The translations under genes were made by a program, and so were the position numbers. Shown here piece after piece: positions 1-11,052 of a DNA stretch of 64,000 nt (its first letter is position 1; every line of letters begins with the position of its first letter). The notes under the pieces were generated by a model. The model saw only the letters and a list, made by a program, of their open reading frames with translations, had not been told where the DNA came from and made no database searches. Origin of the DNA: Burkholderiales bacterium (GTDB lineage Bacteria; Pseudomonadota; Gammaproteobacteria; Burkholderiales; Burkholderiaceae_C); assembly GCA_016702555.1 (NCBI GenBank), contig JADJDV010000007.1, forward strand, positions 844,636 through 908,635, given 5' to 3'.

Positions 1-1
1 C

Positions 2-2191
2 TGGGTCGACATGGCCGACCTGGAGCGCGCCGCGCAGCTGCTGCTGACCGACGAGGTGCTGTCCGGCTGGATACAGCAGCGCCTGGACGCGCGCGTGCGC
101 CATCTGCTGATCGACGAGTTCCAGGACACCAGCCCGGTGCAATGGCAGGCGCTGCGCGAATGGCTGTCGGGCTACGCCGGCGCGGGCGCGGGCGCGGCGA
201 TGGCGGTGTTCCTGGTGGGCGATCCCAAGCAAAGCATCTACCGCTTCCGGCGCGCCGAGCCGCAGGTGTTTCTGGCCGCGCAGCGCTTCGTGCGCGAGGC
301 GCTGGGCGGCGAGCGCCTGGCCTGCGACCACACGCGGCGCAACGCGCCCGGCGTCATCGAGGTCGTCAACGCCGCGCTGGCGGCCGCGCAGGACGCGGGC
401 GAGTACAGCGGCTTTCGCGCCCACAGCACCGAATCGACCGATGCCGGCGGCGCGCTGCTGGCGCTGCCGCCGATTCCCCGGCCCGAGCGCGGCGACGAAG
501 CGGCCGATCCGCTGGACTGGCGCGACAGCTTGAGCACGCCGCGCGTGCAGCCCGAGGACAGCTTGCGCGCGCGCGAGGCCGGGCAGGCCGCGCGCTGGGT
601 GAAAAGCCGGCTCGATGCCGGCGTGCCGGCGCGCGAAGTGATGGTGCTGGCGCGCAAGAACGAGCCGCTGCTGCACATGCAGGCGGCGCTGCGCGCGCTG
701 GGCGTGGCCACCGAGATGCCCGAGAAGACGGCGTTGCCCGAGGCGCCCGCCGTGCAGGACGTGATTGCGCTGCTCGACGCGCTGGTCTCGCCCGCGCACG
801 ATTTGTCGCTGGCGCGCGCGCTGAAGTCGCCGATCTTTGGCGCCAGCGACGCCGAGCTGACGCGCATCGCGCTGGCCGCGCGCGCGCGGCCCGGCGTGCC
901 GTGGTTCGAGTTGCTGCAGCAGCCGGCGCCCGACGTCGGACCGGCGCAGCGTTTCGCGGCCGATCTGCGGCGCTATCAAGCCTGGGTGAACACGCTGCCG
1001 CCGCACGACGCGCTGCAGGCCATCTACCGCCACGCCGACCTGCACGCGCGCTTCGCCGCCGCCGTGCCGGCGCCGGAACGCGCGCGCACGCTGGCGCAGC
1101 TGGATGCGCTGCTCGGCGCCGCGCTCGATTTGCAGGGCGGGCGTTACCTCACGCCCTACGCGCTGGTGCGCGCGTTTCGCTCGGCGGTGGCGGGTCAGGC
1201 CATCCGCGCGCCGCAGGCCGGCGGCGGCCAGGCCGTGCGCCTGCTCACCGTGCATGGCGCCAAGGGGCTGGAAGCCGACGAGCTGCTGCTGCTCGACACC
1301 CAGGCGGCACCGTCGCGCCCCGCCACCATGGGGGCGCTGATCGACTGGCCGGGCGAGGCGCGCGCGCCGCGCCAGTTCGTCTTCCTCACCCACGAATCGG
1401 CGCCGCCGCCTTCGGCGCGCGACTTGATGGCGCAGGAGTTGCAGGAGCGCGCGCGCGAGGAGCTGAACGCGCTCTACGTGGCGCTGACGCGCGCGCGGCG
1501 CACGCTGGTGCTGTCCAGCATCACGCCCGCTCATGCATCCAAGGTGCGGACCTGGTGGGATCGCCTGCACGCGGCGGCCACGCCGATTGAACTGGAGGAA
1601 GCCGACACGCCCGGCGCGGACGCCGGCGTGCCGACGCTTGAACTGCTGGAGTTGCCGGCGGCGTCAGCGTTTGATGATGTGGCAGCGTCGGCGGGTGTCA
1701 CTGAGTTTGCCGAGGTGGCCGAGGATTCCGACGCCTCGCGCATCGGCCAGGCCATGCACTGGCTGCTGGAGCGCGCCGGGCCGGTGGGTGAAGGCGACTG
1801 GCCCGCAGCGCAATGCGCCGCCGCCGCGCGCCGCTTCGCTTTGGACGACGCACAGTTCGATCATGCGCGCGCCGCCGCGCGCCGCATCCTGGCAGGCGCG
1901 GGCGCCTGGGCCTGGCACGATGGCGAGCTGCGGCAGGCCTTCGACGAGGTGGAACTGGTGCACCAGGGCGAGCGCCTGCGCATCGACCGCCTGGTGCTGC
2001 GCGGCGCGTCGGGCGGCGAGCCGGACGCGTGGTGGGTGCTGGACTACAAGAGCGCGGTGCGGCCGGAGCAGAGTCCGCTGCTGCGCGAGCAGCTGACGCG
2101 CTACCGTGACGCGGTGGCCGTGCTGCACGCGGGAGTCAGGGTGCGCGCCGCTTTTCTGAGCGCCGACGGGCGCCTGGTTGAAATCGATTGA
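2..2191 (+). CDS. RecB/AddA-type UvrD-family helicase-nuclease, 3' part
   Basis: ATP-dependent DNA helicase with a C-terminal nuclease, of the kind that resects double-strand breaks (AddA or RecB). The reading frame is already open at the window edge, so the N-terminus with Walker A is missing. Counting from the first in-frame Met (position 11), the protein shows helicase motif II DEFQDT (residues 35-40), motif III VGDPKQSIYRFRRA (69-82), motif V TVHGAKGLE (about 410), motif VI ALYVALTRARR (about 486) and a RecB-type nuclease motif LDYKSA (about 677). The next gene lies on the opposite strand, so this is the 3' end of its transcription unit. I cannot tell AddA from RecB because the partner subunit is outside the window. 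Frame and family are secure; the exact name is not. Confidence 0.9.
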   Translation, partial: WVDMADLERAAQLLLTDEVLSGWIQQRLDARVRHLLIDEFQDTSPVQWQALREWLSGYAGAGAGAAMAVFLVGDPKQSIYRFRRAEPQVFLAAQRFVREALGGERLACDHTRRNAPGVIEVVNAALAAAQDAGEYSGFRAHSTESTDAGGALLALPPIPRPERGDEAADPLDWRDSLSTPRVQPEDSLRAREAGQAARWVKSRLDAGVPAREVMVLARKNEPLLHMQAALRALGVATEMPEKTALPEAPAVQDVIALLDALVSPAHDLSLARALKSPIFGASDAELTRIALAARARPGVPWFELLQQPAPDVGPAQRFAADLRRYQAWVNTLPPHDALQAIYRHADLHARFAAAVPAPERARTLAQLDALLGAALDLQGGRYLTPYALVRAFRSAVAGQAIRAPQAGGGQAVRLLTVHGAKGLEADELLLLDTQAAPSRPATMGALIDWPGEARAPRQFVFLTHESAPPPSARDLMAQELQERAREELNALYVALTRARRTLVLSSITPAHASKVRTWWDRLHAAATPIELEEADTPGADAGVPTLELLELPAASAFDDVAASAGVTEFAEVAEDSDASRIGQAMHWLLERAGPVGEGDWPAAQCAAAARRFALDDAQFDHARAAARRILAGAGAWAWHDGELRQAFDEVELVHQGERLRIDRLVLRGASGGEPDAWWVLDYKSAVRPEQSPLLREQLTRYRDAVAVLHAGVRVRAAFLSADGRLVEID

Positions 2192-2216
2192 CGCGCGTCG
2201 GGCGCGGCCCGGCGCT

Positions 2217-2789
2217 TCACCAGCTGCGCACGCGCCCGGTGTCGATGTGGACGAAGTTGTCGTGCTCGTAGAAGCCGACGCCGCCGGCCTGGAGCGCGAT
2301 GGCGGCATCGCGCAGATCGCTCAGGGCCACGCCGGGCAGGCGCACGTCGATGGCCTTGCCGTCCATGTGCAGGCTGCGCTTGGCGACGCCGCCGCCGCGC
2401 GTGGTGCGCAGGGTTTCGTTGGTGTGCGGGCTGCGGTAGCCGGAAATGACGTGGAAGGGGAGTTCGGTGCCCAGTTCGCGCCGCACGCGGTGCAGCAGGT
2501 GGTACAGCTCGGGGTCCATCTGGCCGACCTCGCCGCTGTAGTGGTCGCGCAGGAAATGGTTCAGGTGGTCCAGCGCGCTCGGCACGAAGGCCGGGCCCAT
2601 GGCGTAGACCAGGGCGGTGCGCTCGTGGGTGTGCAGGTGGTTGAAGGACAGGCGGCGCGCCTCGGCGGCCGAGCCGGGCGCGAAAGCCAGCGCGCGGCCG
2701 GCGGCGCCCGACAGCAGGGCGCCGGCCACGGCGGCCTGCGCCACGCGCGCGCCACGGCCCAGGAGCAAGCGGCGGTGGGGGTTTTGCAT
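2217..2789 (-). CDS. DUF882 / MepK-like M15-family murein peptidase
   Basis: 190-residue exported protein of the DUF882 (YcbK/MepK) family, zinc peptidases related to M15 that cut peptidoglycan cross-links in the periplasm. The N-terminus has an arginine pair before a hydrophobic stretch (HRRLLLGRG, then an Ala/Leu-rich segment ending in ALAF), which resembles a Tat signal. The metal-site pattern is visible: SGYRSPHTN, then HMDGKAIDVR and FVHIDTGR near the C-terminus supply the His/Asp/His ligands. It lies 76 bp downstream of the ABC permease on the same strand and may be its own unit. Family is clear; substrate specificity is inferred. Confidence 0.85.
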   Translation of the reverse strand: MQNPHRRLLLGRGARVAQAAVAGALLSGAAGRALAFAPGSAAEARRLSFNHLHTHERTALVYAMGPAFVPSALDHLNHFLRDHYSGEVGQMDPELYHLLHRVRRELGTELPFHVISGYRSPHTNETLRTTRGGGVAKRSLHMDGKAIDVRLPGVALSDLRDAAIALQAGGVGFYEHDNFVHIDTGRVRSW

Positions 2790-2865
2790 GGGAGGTCGGT
2801 GCGGTGCAAGAGCGAAGCTGGCGCCGATTGTGCCGCCATCGCGCCCGCGGCGCCAGTGCTCCGGC

Positions 2866-3786
2866 TCAACTGCCCGGATGGAAGGGCTTGCCCAGCGAGG
2901 CCGGCATGTTGACGCGGATCCAGGTCGGGTTGCGCGAGATCAGCGCCAGCACCACGATGGTGGCCAGGTAGGGCAGCATGGTCAGGAACTGGCTGGGCAC
3001 CTGCACGCCCTGGCCTTGCAGGTGGAACTGCAGCATGGTCACGCCGCCGAACAGGTAGGCGCCCAGCAGCACGCGCGCCGGCCGCCAGGTGGCAAAGGTG
3101 GTCAGCGCCAGCGCGATCCAGCCGCGGCCGGTGACCATGCCCTCGACCCACAGCGGCGTGTAGATCACCGACAGGTAGGCGCCCGCCAGCCCGCACAGCG
3201 CGCCGCCGACCACCACCGCCAGCAGGCGGATGCGGCGCACCGGATAGCCCAGCGCATGCGCCGACTGCGGCGACTCGCCGACCGAGCGCAACACCAGCCC
3301 GCCGCGCGTGCGGTACAGAAACCAGATCAGCCCGCCGGCCAGCAGCATCGTGCCGTACACCAGCGGGTGGTGCTTGAACAGCGCCGGGCCGAGCAGCGGC
3401 ATGTCGCCCAGACCGAGCCAGTTGAATTGCGGCCGCGGCGGCAGCTTGGCCTGCACGTAGCCGATGCCGGCAAAGGCCGAGAAGCCGACGCCAAAGATGG
3501 ACAGCGCCAGGCCGGTGGCGTACTGGTTGGTGCCCAGCCAGATCACCAGCCAGCCGAACACGGCCGCCAGCAGCGCGCCGGCGGCCAGGCCGGCAACAAA
3601 GCCGAGCCAGTCGTTGCCGCTGTGCACCACCGCGGCGAAGCCGGCGATGGCCGCGCACAGCATGATGCCCTCGGCGCCCAGGTTGACGATGCCGGCCTTC
3701 TCGTTGATCAACAGGCCCAGCGCGGCGATCGCCAGCACGGTGCCGGCGTTCAGCGTGGCGGCGAGGAGCAGGGCGTAGGCGTCCAT
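2866..3786 (-). CDS. ABC transporter permease, NupQ/YufQ-type (nucleoside uptake)
   Basis: 306-residue polytopic membrane protein of the BPD_transp_2 family. It is the second permease of a BMP-type (PnrABCDE/NupNOPQ) ABC importer; the Bacillus homologues take up guanosine and other nucleosides. The conserved permease segment EKAGIVNLGAEGIML is near residue 30. I chose the ATG at 3786 because it overlaps the stop of the upstream permease by one base (TGATG), a typical translational coupling; the much longer open frame upstream is only an overlap with that gene. It is last in the deaminase-ATPase-permease-permease string, whose neighbours argue for a purine substrate. No substrate-binding protein gene is in the window. 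Confidence 0.88.
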   Translation of the reverse strand: MDAYALLLAATLNAGTVLAIAALGLLINEKAGIVNLGAEGIMLCAAIAGFAAVVHSGNDWLGFVAGLAAGALLAAVFGWLVIWLGTNQYATGLALSIFGVGFSAFAGIGYVQAKLPPRPQFNWLGLGDMPLLGPALFKHHPLVYGTMLLAGGLIWFLYRTRGGLVLRSVGESPQSAHALGYPVRRIRLLAVVVGGALCGLAGAYLSVIYTPLWVEGMVTGRGWIALALTTFATWRPARVLLGAYLFGGVTMLQFHLQGQGVQVPSQFLTMLPYLATIVVLALISRNPTWIRVNMPASLGKPFHPGS

Positions 3787-4847
3787 CAGTCGCTCCTCCC
3801 GACGCGCAGTCGATAGTTGACCAGCGTATCGCAGGCCAGCAGCGCGAACAGCAGCAGGCCCTGGAACACGCCCGAGAGCGATTTGGGCAGGCCCAGGCGC
3901 GACTGCGCCAGCTCGCCGCCGATGTAGAACATGCTCAGCAGAATGGCGGCCAGCACCATGCCGAAGGGGTGCAGGCGGCCGACGAAGGCGACGATGATGG
4001 CGGCAAAGCCGTAGCCGGCCGGGATGTAGGGCGTGAGCTGCCCGATCGGGCCGGCCACTTCCAGCGCGCCGGCCAGGCCCGCCGTGCCGCCCGAGACCAG
4101 CAGCGCCACCCACAGCGCCTTGCGCGATGAAAAGCCGGCGTAGCGCGCCGCCGCCGGCGCCAGGCCGCCGACCTGCTGCGCGAAGCCGCCCTTGGTGCGG
4201 AACAGGTACACCCACAGCAGCGCGGCGCTGGCCAGCGCCAGCAGGGCGCCGAAGTTGACGCGCGAACCCCGCATCAGCTTGGGCACCAGCGTGACCGCCT
4301 CGAAGGTGCGCGTCTGCGGAAAGTTGTAGCCGGCCGGGTCCTTCCACGGCCCGTACACCAGGTAGCCGAGCAGCTGGATGGCGACGTAGACCAGCATCAG
4401 GCTGACCAGAATCTCGCCAGCGTTGAAGCGGTCGCGCAAATAGGCGGTGATGCCGGCCCACAGCATGCCGCCCAGCGTGCCGGCCAGCAGCACCGCGACG
4501 ACGATCCAGCGCCCGGTCTCCTTGCCGGCCAGCAGCGCCACGCCACCAGCGGCGATCGCGCCGATGACGAACTGGCCCTCGGCCCCGATGTTCCAGATGT
4601 TGGAGCGGAAACACACCGCCAACCCGAGCGCGATCAGCAGCAGCGGCGTCGCCTTGACGCCGACCTCGCCCAGGGCGTAGGTGGACTTGATCGGCTCCCA
4701 GAAGAACACCTGCAGCCCGCGCACCGGATCCTTGCCGAGCAGCCAGAACATGATCACGCCGATCAGCACCGTGATCGCCAGTGCCAGCAGTGGCGAGGCC
4801 CAGGTCCAGGCGCGCGACGGGGCGGGGCGCGGCTCAAGGCGCAGCAT
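3786..4847 (-). CDS. ABC transporter permease, NupP/YufP-type
   Basis: 353-residue inner-membrane permease, first of the pair in a BMP-type nucleoside ABC importer. Several hydrophobic spans are evident, and the family segment FRSNIWNIGAEGQFVIGAIA occurs around residue 80. The ATG at 4847 (MLRLEP) was preferred because it overlaps the end of the ATPase gene by 14 bases; the next upstream Met would lie deep inside that gene. With the ATPase and second permease it makes a complete membrane core lacking only the lipoprotein receptor. The purine role is inferred from the adjacent guanine deaminase and xanthine dehydrogenase. Confidence 0.88.
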   Translation of the reverse strand: MLRLEPRPAPSRAWTWASPLLALAITVLIGVIMFWLLGKDPVRGLQVFFWEPIKSTYALGEVGVKATPLLLIALGLAVCFRSNIWNIGAEGQFVIGAIAAGGVALLAGKETGRWIVVAVLLAGTLGGMLWAGITAYLRDRFNAGEILVSLMLVYVAIQLLGYLVYGPWKDPAGYNFPQTRTFEAVTLVPKLMRGSRVNFGALLALASAALLWVYLFRTKGGFAQQVGGLAPAAARYAGFSSRKALWVALLVSGGTAGLAGALEVAGPIGQLTPYIPAGYGFAAIIVAFVGRLHPFGMVLAAILLSMFYIGGELAQSRLGLPKSLSGVFQGLLLFALLACDTLVNYRLRVGRSD

Positions 4848-6378
4848 GCGCCGCCTCCATCGCGTGCAGATGCTGCTGCACGTCCGCATGCCACAGCCCG
4901 CTCATCCACTCGCCGATCTGCTCCACCGTGGCGTGCTGGCGCGCCACCGAGGGCGACAGCTGGCCCTTGGCGATCACGTGCAGGCGGTCGCAAATCTCGA
5001 ACAACTCGTCCAGCTCCTCGCTCACCACCAGCACCGCGCAACCGGCGTCGCGCAGCGCCAGGATCTCGGCGCGAATCTGCGCGGCGGCGCCGACGTCGAC
5101 GCCCCAGGTGGGCTGCGAGACGATCAGCAGCGTCGGCCGGGCGTCGATCTCGCGCCCCATGATGAACTTCTGCAGGTTGCCGCCCGAGAGCGAGCGCGCC
5201 GGCGCGCCCGGGCCGGCCGCCTTGACGCGAAAGCGCTCGATGATGCCGGCGGCCTGCTCGCGCAGCTGGCCGGTGCGCAGCCAGCCGAAGGCGCCCACGG
5301 CCTCGCGCCGCGTCAGCAGCAGGTTGTGCGCCAGGCCCATCTCGGGCACGGCGCCGCGGCCCAGCCGCTCCTCCGGCACGAAGTGCAGGCCGAGCGCGCG
5401 CCGGCGGTCCGGCGCCAGCCGGCCCACCGGGCGGCCGCCGATGGCGATGGCCTCGTGCGGGGCGCGGCGGTCCTCGCCCGACAGCGCGAACAGCAGCTCG
5501 CGCTGGCCGTTGCCCGAGACGCCGGCGATGCCGACCACCTCGCCGGCGTGCACGCGCAGCGAGACATCGACCAGGTCGACGCCGAAGGGCGATTCGCGCT
5601 TCAGGCTCAGCTCCTTCACCGTCAGTACCAGATTGCCCGGGCTGCGCTCCTGGTGGCGCAGCGCCGGCGGCTCGGCGCCGATCATCAGGCGGCTCAAGGA
5701 CGCGTTGCTTTCCTCGCGCGGGTCGCACACGCCGGTCACCTTGCCGCCGCGCATCACCGTGCAGGCGCTGCACAGGGCGCGGATTTCATGCAGCTTGTGG
5801 CTGATGTAGAGGATGCTGCAGCCTTCCGCCGCCAGCTGGCGCAGCGTGACGAACAGCTTGTCCACCGCCTGCGGCGTCAGCACCGAGGTCGGCTCGTCCA
5901 GGATCAGCAGCTTCGGGTGGGTCAGCAGCGCGCGGATGATCTCCACCCGCTGCATCTCGCCCACGCTCAAGGAATGCACCGGCCGCTCGGGGTCGATGTC
6001 GAGGCCGTAGGCGGCGGCGGTGGCGGTGATGCGGCGCGTCACTTCGGCCAGCGCAAGCGACTTGTCCAGCCCCAGCCACACGTTCTCGGCCACGCTGAGG
6101 GTCTCGAACAGGCTGAAGTGCTGGAACACCATGGCGATGCCCAGCTGGCGCGCTTCCTGCGGGCTGCGAATGTGGACCGGCTGGCCGTCGAAGCGCATCG
6201 CGCCGGCGTCGGGCTTGACGGCGCCGTAGATGATCTTCATCAGCGTGCTCTTGCCGGCGCCGTTCTCACCCAGCACGGCGTGGATCTCGCCCGGCCGCAC
6301 CGTCAGCGACACGTCGTCGTTGGCGACCACGCCGGGGTAGCGCTTGGTGATGCCGGTGAGCTGCAGGCGGTCGGACAT
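4834..6378 (-). CDS. ABC transporter ATP-binding protein, duplicated ATPase (NupO/YufO-type)
   Basis: 514-residue fusion of two ABC ATPase domains that energises the two neighbouring permeases. The first domain has Walker A GENGAGKST (residues 37-45), a variant signature LSVGEMQRVE and Walker B LLILDEPTSVL. The second has a degenerate Walker A (GVSGNGQREL), signature LSGGNLQKF and LLIVSQPTWGVD, where the usual DE pair is SQ. A canonical first half with a degenerate second half is normal for sugar and nucleoside importers of this class. The start at 6378 (MSDRLQL) matches family N-termini; an in-frame Met 36 bases upstream would add an unusual extension. The gene follows the deaminase by 49 bp and overlaps the first permease. 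Confidence 0.9.
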   Translation of the reverse strand: MSDRLQLTGITKRYPGVVANDDVSLTVRPGEIHAVLGENGAGKSTLMKIIYGAVKPDAGAMRFDGQPVHIRSPQEARQLGIAMVFQHFSLFETLSVAENVWLGLDKSLALAEVTRRITATAAAYGLDIDPERPVHSLSVGEMQRVEIIRALLTHPKLLILDEPTSVLTPQAVDKLFVTLRQLAAEGCSILYISHKLHEIRALCSACTVMRGGKVTGVCDPREESNASLSRLMIGAEPPALRHQERSPGNLVLTVKELSLKRESPFGVDLVDVSLRVHAGEVVGIAGVSGNGQRELLFALSGEDRRAPHEAIAIGGRPVGRLAPDRRRALGLHFVPEERLGRGAVPEMGLAHNLLLTRREAVGAFGWLRTGQLREQAAGIIERFRVKAAGPGAPARSLSGGNLQKFIMGREIDARPTLLIVSQPTWGVDVGAAAQIRAEILALRDAGCAVLVVSEELDELFEICDRLHVIAKGQLSPSVARQHATVEQIGEWMSGLWHADVQQHLHAMEAAHAAP

Positions 6379-6427
6379 GGGCGGTGTCGGGCGGCGGGTC
6401 ACGCAATGTAACACCGCCGCAGCGGTG

Positions 6428-6895
6428 TCATGCGGCGGCTTGGCGCAGCAGTGCCAGCGCTTCCTCGGCCAGCACGCCGCCGGTCACCGGCAGTGGTGGC
6501 TCGGCCGCCGCCAGCAGTTCGGCGCAGCGCGCCGGCAGCAGCGGACCGCCCAGCAGCGCCGCCATCTCGGGCTGCGCGGCGGCGTAGACCACGTGCCCGA
6601 CGCCGGCCCAGTACATCGCCCCCGCGCACATGGCGCAGGGCTCGCCGCTGGCGTACACGGTGGCGCCGCGCAGCGCGTCGGCGCCCAGTTGCTCGGTGGC
6701 GCGGCGCACCAGCACCATCTCGGCGTGGGCGCTGCAGTCGCCGCGGCTGTGCTGGCGGTTGCGCTCGGTCAGCAGCACCTGACCGTCGGGCGCGACCAGG
6801 GTGGCGCCGTAGGGCATGTCGCCGGCGGCCAGGGCGTCGCGCGCGGCGGCGATGGCCAGGCGCATGGCGTGGTGGTCGGGCTCGGGTGTCGGCAT
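6428..6895 (-). CDS. Nucleoside/guanine deaminase, CDA superfamily
   Basis: 155-residue zinc-dependent deaminase of the cytidine-deaminase-like superfamily. The catalytic HAE is at residues 57-59 and the zinc ligands at PCAMC (Cys87, Cys90). Family members include guanine deaminase (guanine to xanthine) and tRNA adenosine deaminase. The location, in one strand run with a nucleoside importer and divergent from xanthine dehydrogenase, favours guanine deaminase: its product xanthine is the substrate of the XDH encoded next door. The 94-bp gap to xdhA should carry the divergent promoters. The deaminase fold is certain; the guanine substrate is inferred from context. Confidence 0.85.
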   Translation of the reverse strand: MPTPEPDHHAMRLAIAAARDALAAGDMPYGATLVAPDGQVLLTERNRQHSRGDCSAHAEMVLVRRATEQLGADALRGATVYASGEPCAMCAGAMYWAGVGHVVYAAAQPEMAALLGGPLLPARCAELLAAAEPPLPVTGGVLAEEALALLRQAAA

Positions 6896-6989
6896 GGTGC
6901 CCTCCTGTGGTCAGCGCCGAGCGTAGCGCACATCCCTGGCGCTGCAGCGGGCTTCGCCCGCGCCTCGGATTCGCGCGATACTGGCGCGC

Positions 6990-8461
<1,472 letters not shown>

Positions 8462-8465
<4 letters not shown>

Positions 8466-8629
8466 CGGCTGGCACCGTGCACCATCCGATGCCGCTGCCG
8501 GGCGAAGTGCCGCCGGTGCAGGACCCCGATCCGTTCCCGCTGCCGCCGGTGCAGGACCCGGGCACGCCGGCGCCGCCGTTGCACGATCCGGCCGATCCGC
8601 CGCCGGTGCAGGATCCGGAGACCCCATGA
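8462..8629 (+). CDS. Small proline-rich ORF coupled between xdhA and xdhB
   Basis: A 55-codon ORF that exactly bridges xdhA and xdhB: its ATG overlaps the xdhA stop as ATGA (8462-8465) and its stop overlaps the xdhB start as ATGA (8626-8629). The peptide is about one third proline. It contains three copies of PPVQDP and a related PPLHDP, all within the last 40 residues, with no membrane segment or cysteine. I recognise no family. The double overlap and uninterrupted frame argue that ribosomes pass through it. It may be a true small protein, for example an assembly factor or linker, or just a spacer keeping xdhB translation coupled. GC-rich repeats in the DNA leave room for chance. Confidence 0.5.
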
Positions 8630-11052
8630 ACGACCGCCCCGACCCCGCTCAGCTCGGCACGCACGACCTGCCGATCAGTCGCGACGCCGGCAGCGACGGC
8701 GGCCCGCGCCACGCGCACGACCGCTCCGGCCTGGCCGCCGCCACGCCGGATGCGCACGATGCGGCGGCCGCCGCCTGCGGCGTGCCGCACCCGCACGAGA
8801 GCGCACGCGCCCAGATGCTCGGCCTGGCGCCCTACGTGGACGACCTGCCCGAGCCGCGCGGCACCCTGCACGCGGCGCCGATCCTGTCGCCGGTGGCGCA
8901 TGGTGAGTTGCGCGGCGTCGACGCCAGCGCCGCGCTGGCCTGGCCGGGCGTGCGCGCCGTGGTGCTGGCGGCCGACATTCCGGGCGACCCGGTGCTGGCG
9001 ACCTTTGTGCACGACGAACCGGTGCTGGCGCAGGGGCGCGTGCACCACGTCGGCCAGGTGGTCGGCCTGGTGGTGGCCGACAACGTGCAGGCGGCGCGCC
9101 ACGCGGCGCGGCGCGTCAAGCTGGACATCGAGCCGATGCCGCCGATCCTGAGCGTCGAGCAGGCGATGGCGGCGCAGAGCTTCGTGCTGCCGCCGGTCAC
9201 GGTGGCGCGCGGCGACGCGGCTGCGGCGCTGGCGCGCGCGCCGCATCGGCTGCGGCGGCACTTTGCGGTCGGCGGGCAGGAGCATTTCTACCTGGAGGGC
9301 CAGGTCGCGCTGGCGCTGCCGGGCGAGCAGGACCAGTGGCACATCCTGAGCAGCACCCAGCATCCCGGCGAGGTGCAGCACTGGGTGGCGCATGCGCTGG
9401 GCATCGCCAGCCACCGCGTCACCGTCGAGTGCCGGCGCATGGGCGGCGGCTTTGGCGGCAAGGAAACGCAGGCCGGCCACATCGCCGTGTGGGCGGCGCT
9501 GGCGGCGCGCAAGACCGGCGCGCCGGTGAAGCTGCGGCTGGACCGCGACGACGACTTCCTGATCACCGGCAAGCGCCACCCCTTCGCCTACGACTACGAG
9601 GTCGGCTTCGACGACGCGGGCCGCGTGCTCGGCCTGAAACTGGACATGATGGTCAACTGCGGCTTCAGCGCCGACCTGAGCGGCCCGGTGGCCGACCGCG
9701 CGGTGTTTCACGCCGACAACGCCTACTTCCTGGAGCACGTCGAGATCCACAGCTACCGCTGCCGCACCAATCTGCAAAGCCACACCGCGTTTCGCGGCTT
9801 TGGCGGACCGCAGGGCGTGATCGCCATCGAGACGGTGCTGAGCGACATCGCCCGGCACCTGGGGCGCGATGCGCTGGATGTGCGGCGCCTCAACCTGTAC
9901 GGCGAGGCCGGCCGCGACGTCACGCACTACCAGATGCGGGTCGAGGACAACATCCTGCACGAACTGCTGCCGCAGCTGGAGCGGCAGTCGGCGTATCGCC
10001 AGCGCCAGCAGGCGGTGGCCGACTGGAACGCCACGCACCGCGTGATCAAGCGCGGCATCGCCGTCACGCCGGTCAAGTTCGGCATCAGCTTCACCGCCAC
10101 GCTGTTCAACCAGGCCGGCGCGCTGGTGCACGTCTACACCGACGGCAGCGTGCAGGTGAACCACGGCGGCACCGAGATGGGGCAGGGCCTGCACACCAAG
10201 GTGGCGCAGATCGTGGCCGACGAGCTGGGCGTGCCGCTGGCGCGCGTGCTGGTCACCGGCAGCAGCACCGACAAGGTGCCCAATGCCAGCGCCACCGCCG
10301 CCTCCAGCGGCACCGACATGAACGGCAAGGCGGCGCAGGCGGCGGCGCGCACGGTGCGCGACAACCTGGCGGCCTTCGTGTGCGGGCTGGACGGCTGCGG
10401 CGCCGGCGCGGTCGAGTTCCGCGGCGGCCAGGTCATCACACCCAAGGGCGAGCGCGCCTTCGCCGACGTGGTGAAGGCCGCCTACGCCAACCGCATCCAG
10501 TTGTGGAGCGATGGCTTCTACCGCACGCCCAAGATCCACTACGACAAGACCACGCTGACCGGCCGGCCGTTCTTCTACTTTGCCTACGGCGCCGCCTGCA
10601 GCGAGGTCGCCATCGACACCCGCACCGGCGAATCGCGCGTGCTGGCGGTGGACATCCTGCACGACGTCGGCCGCAGCATCAACCCCGCCATCGACATCGG
10701 CCAGATCGAGGGCGGCTTCGTCCAGGGCGTGGGCTGGCTGACCACCGAAGAGCTGGTCTGGAACGACAAGGGCGAGCTGACCACCAGGGCGCCGAGCACC
10801 TACAAGATCCCCACCGCGGCCGACGTGCCGCGCCACTTCGCGATCCGGCTGTGGCCCGAGGCGAACGCCGAGGACACGGTGTTCCGCAGCAAGGCGGTGG
10901 GCGAGCCGCCCTTCATGCTGGCGGTCAGCGTGTTCGAGGCGCTGCGCAACGCCGTCGGTGCCGCGCGCGTCGATCGCGGCGCCGATGTGCGCGCGCTGGT
11001 CGAGATGGACGCGCCGGCCACGCCCGAGCGGGTGCTGCGGGCGATCGGTTAG
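8626..11052 (+). CDS. xdhB: Xanthine dehydrogenase molybdopterin-binding (large) subunit
   Basis: 808-residue catalytic subunit carrying the molybdenum cofactor. The Mo-pterin motifs are in order: GGGFGGKET (about residue 272), FRGFGGPQG (about 388), GTEMGQGLHTK (about 514) and the segment FRSKAVGEPPFM (about 755) whose glutamate is the catalytic base in the family. The first 60 residues are a low-complexity His/Asp-rich extension before the conserved domain. I start it at 8626, where ATGA overlaps the small ORF. The usual maturation gene xdhC does not follow; instead there is a palindrome interrupted by an insertion sequence. The stop codon itself forms the first bases of that palindrome. 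Confidence 0.95.
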   Translation: MNDRPDPAQLGTHDLPISRDAGSDGGPRHAHDRSGLAAATPDAHDAAAAACGVPHPHESARAQMLGLAPYVDDLPEPRGTLHAAPILSPVAHGELRGVDASAALAWPGVRAVVLAADIPGDPVLATFVHDEPVLAQGRVHHVGQVVGLVVADNVQAARHAARRVKLDIEPMPPILSVEQAMAAQSFVLPPVTVARGDAAAALARAPHRLRRHFAVGGQEHFYLEGQVALALPGEQDQWHILSSTQHPGEVQHWVAHALGIASHRVTVECRRMGGGFGGKETQAGHIAVWAALAARKTGAPVKLRLDRDDDFLITGKRHPFAYDYEVGFDDAGRVLGLKLDMMVNCGFSADLSGPVADRAVFHADNAYFLEHVEIHSYRCRTNLQSHTAFRGFGGPQGVIAIETVLSDIARHLGRDALDVRRLNLYGEAGRDVTHYQMRVEDNILHELLPQLERQSAYRQRQQAVADWNATHRVIKRGIAVTPVKFGISFTATLFNQAGALVHVYTDGSVQVNHGGTEMGQGLHTKVAQIVADELGVPLARVLVTGSSTDKVPNASATAASSGTDMNGKAAQAAARTVRDNLAAFVCGLDGCGAGAVEFRGGQVITPKGERAFADVVKAAYANRIQLWSDGFYRTPKIHYDKTTLTGRPFFYFAYGAACSEVAIDTRTGESRVLAVDILHDVGRSINPAIDIGQIEGGFVQGVGWLTTEELVWNDKGELTTRAPSTYKIPTAADVPRHFAIRLWPEANAEDTVFRSKAVGEPPFMLAVSVFEALRNAVGAARVDRGADVRALVEMDAPATPERVLRAIG

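Noticed and set aside
142..1590. Long Arg/Ala-rich ORFs opposite or shifted to real genes, here and throughout the window.
   Set aside because: Typical GC-rich shadow frames without motifs; each is covered by a well-supported gene.
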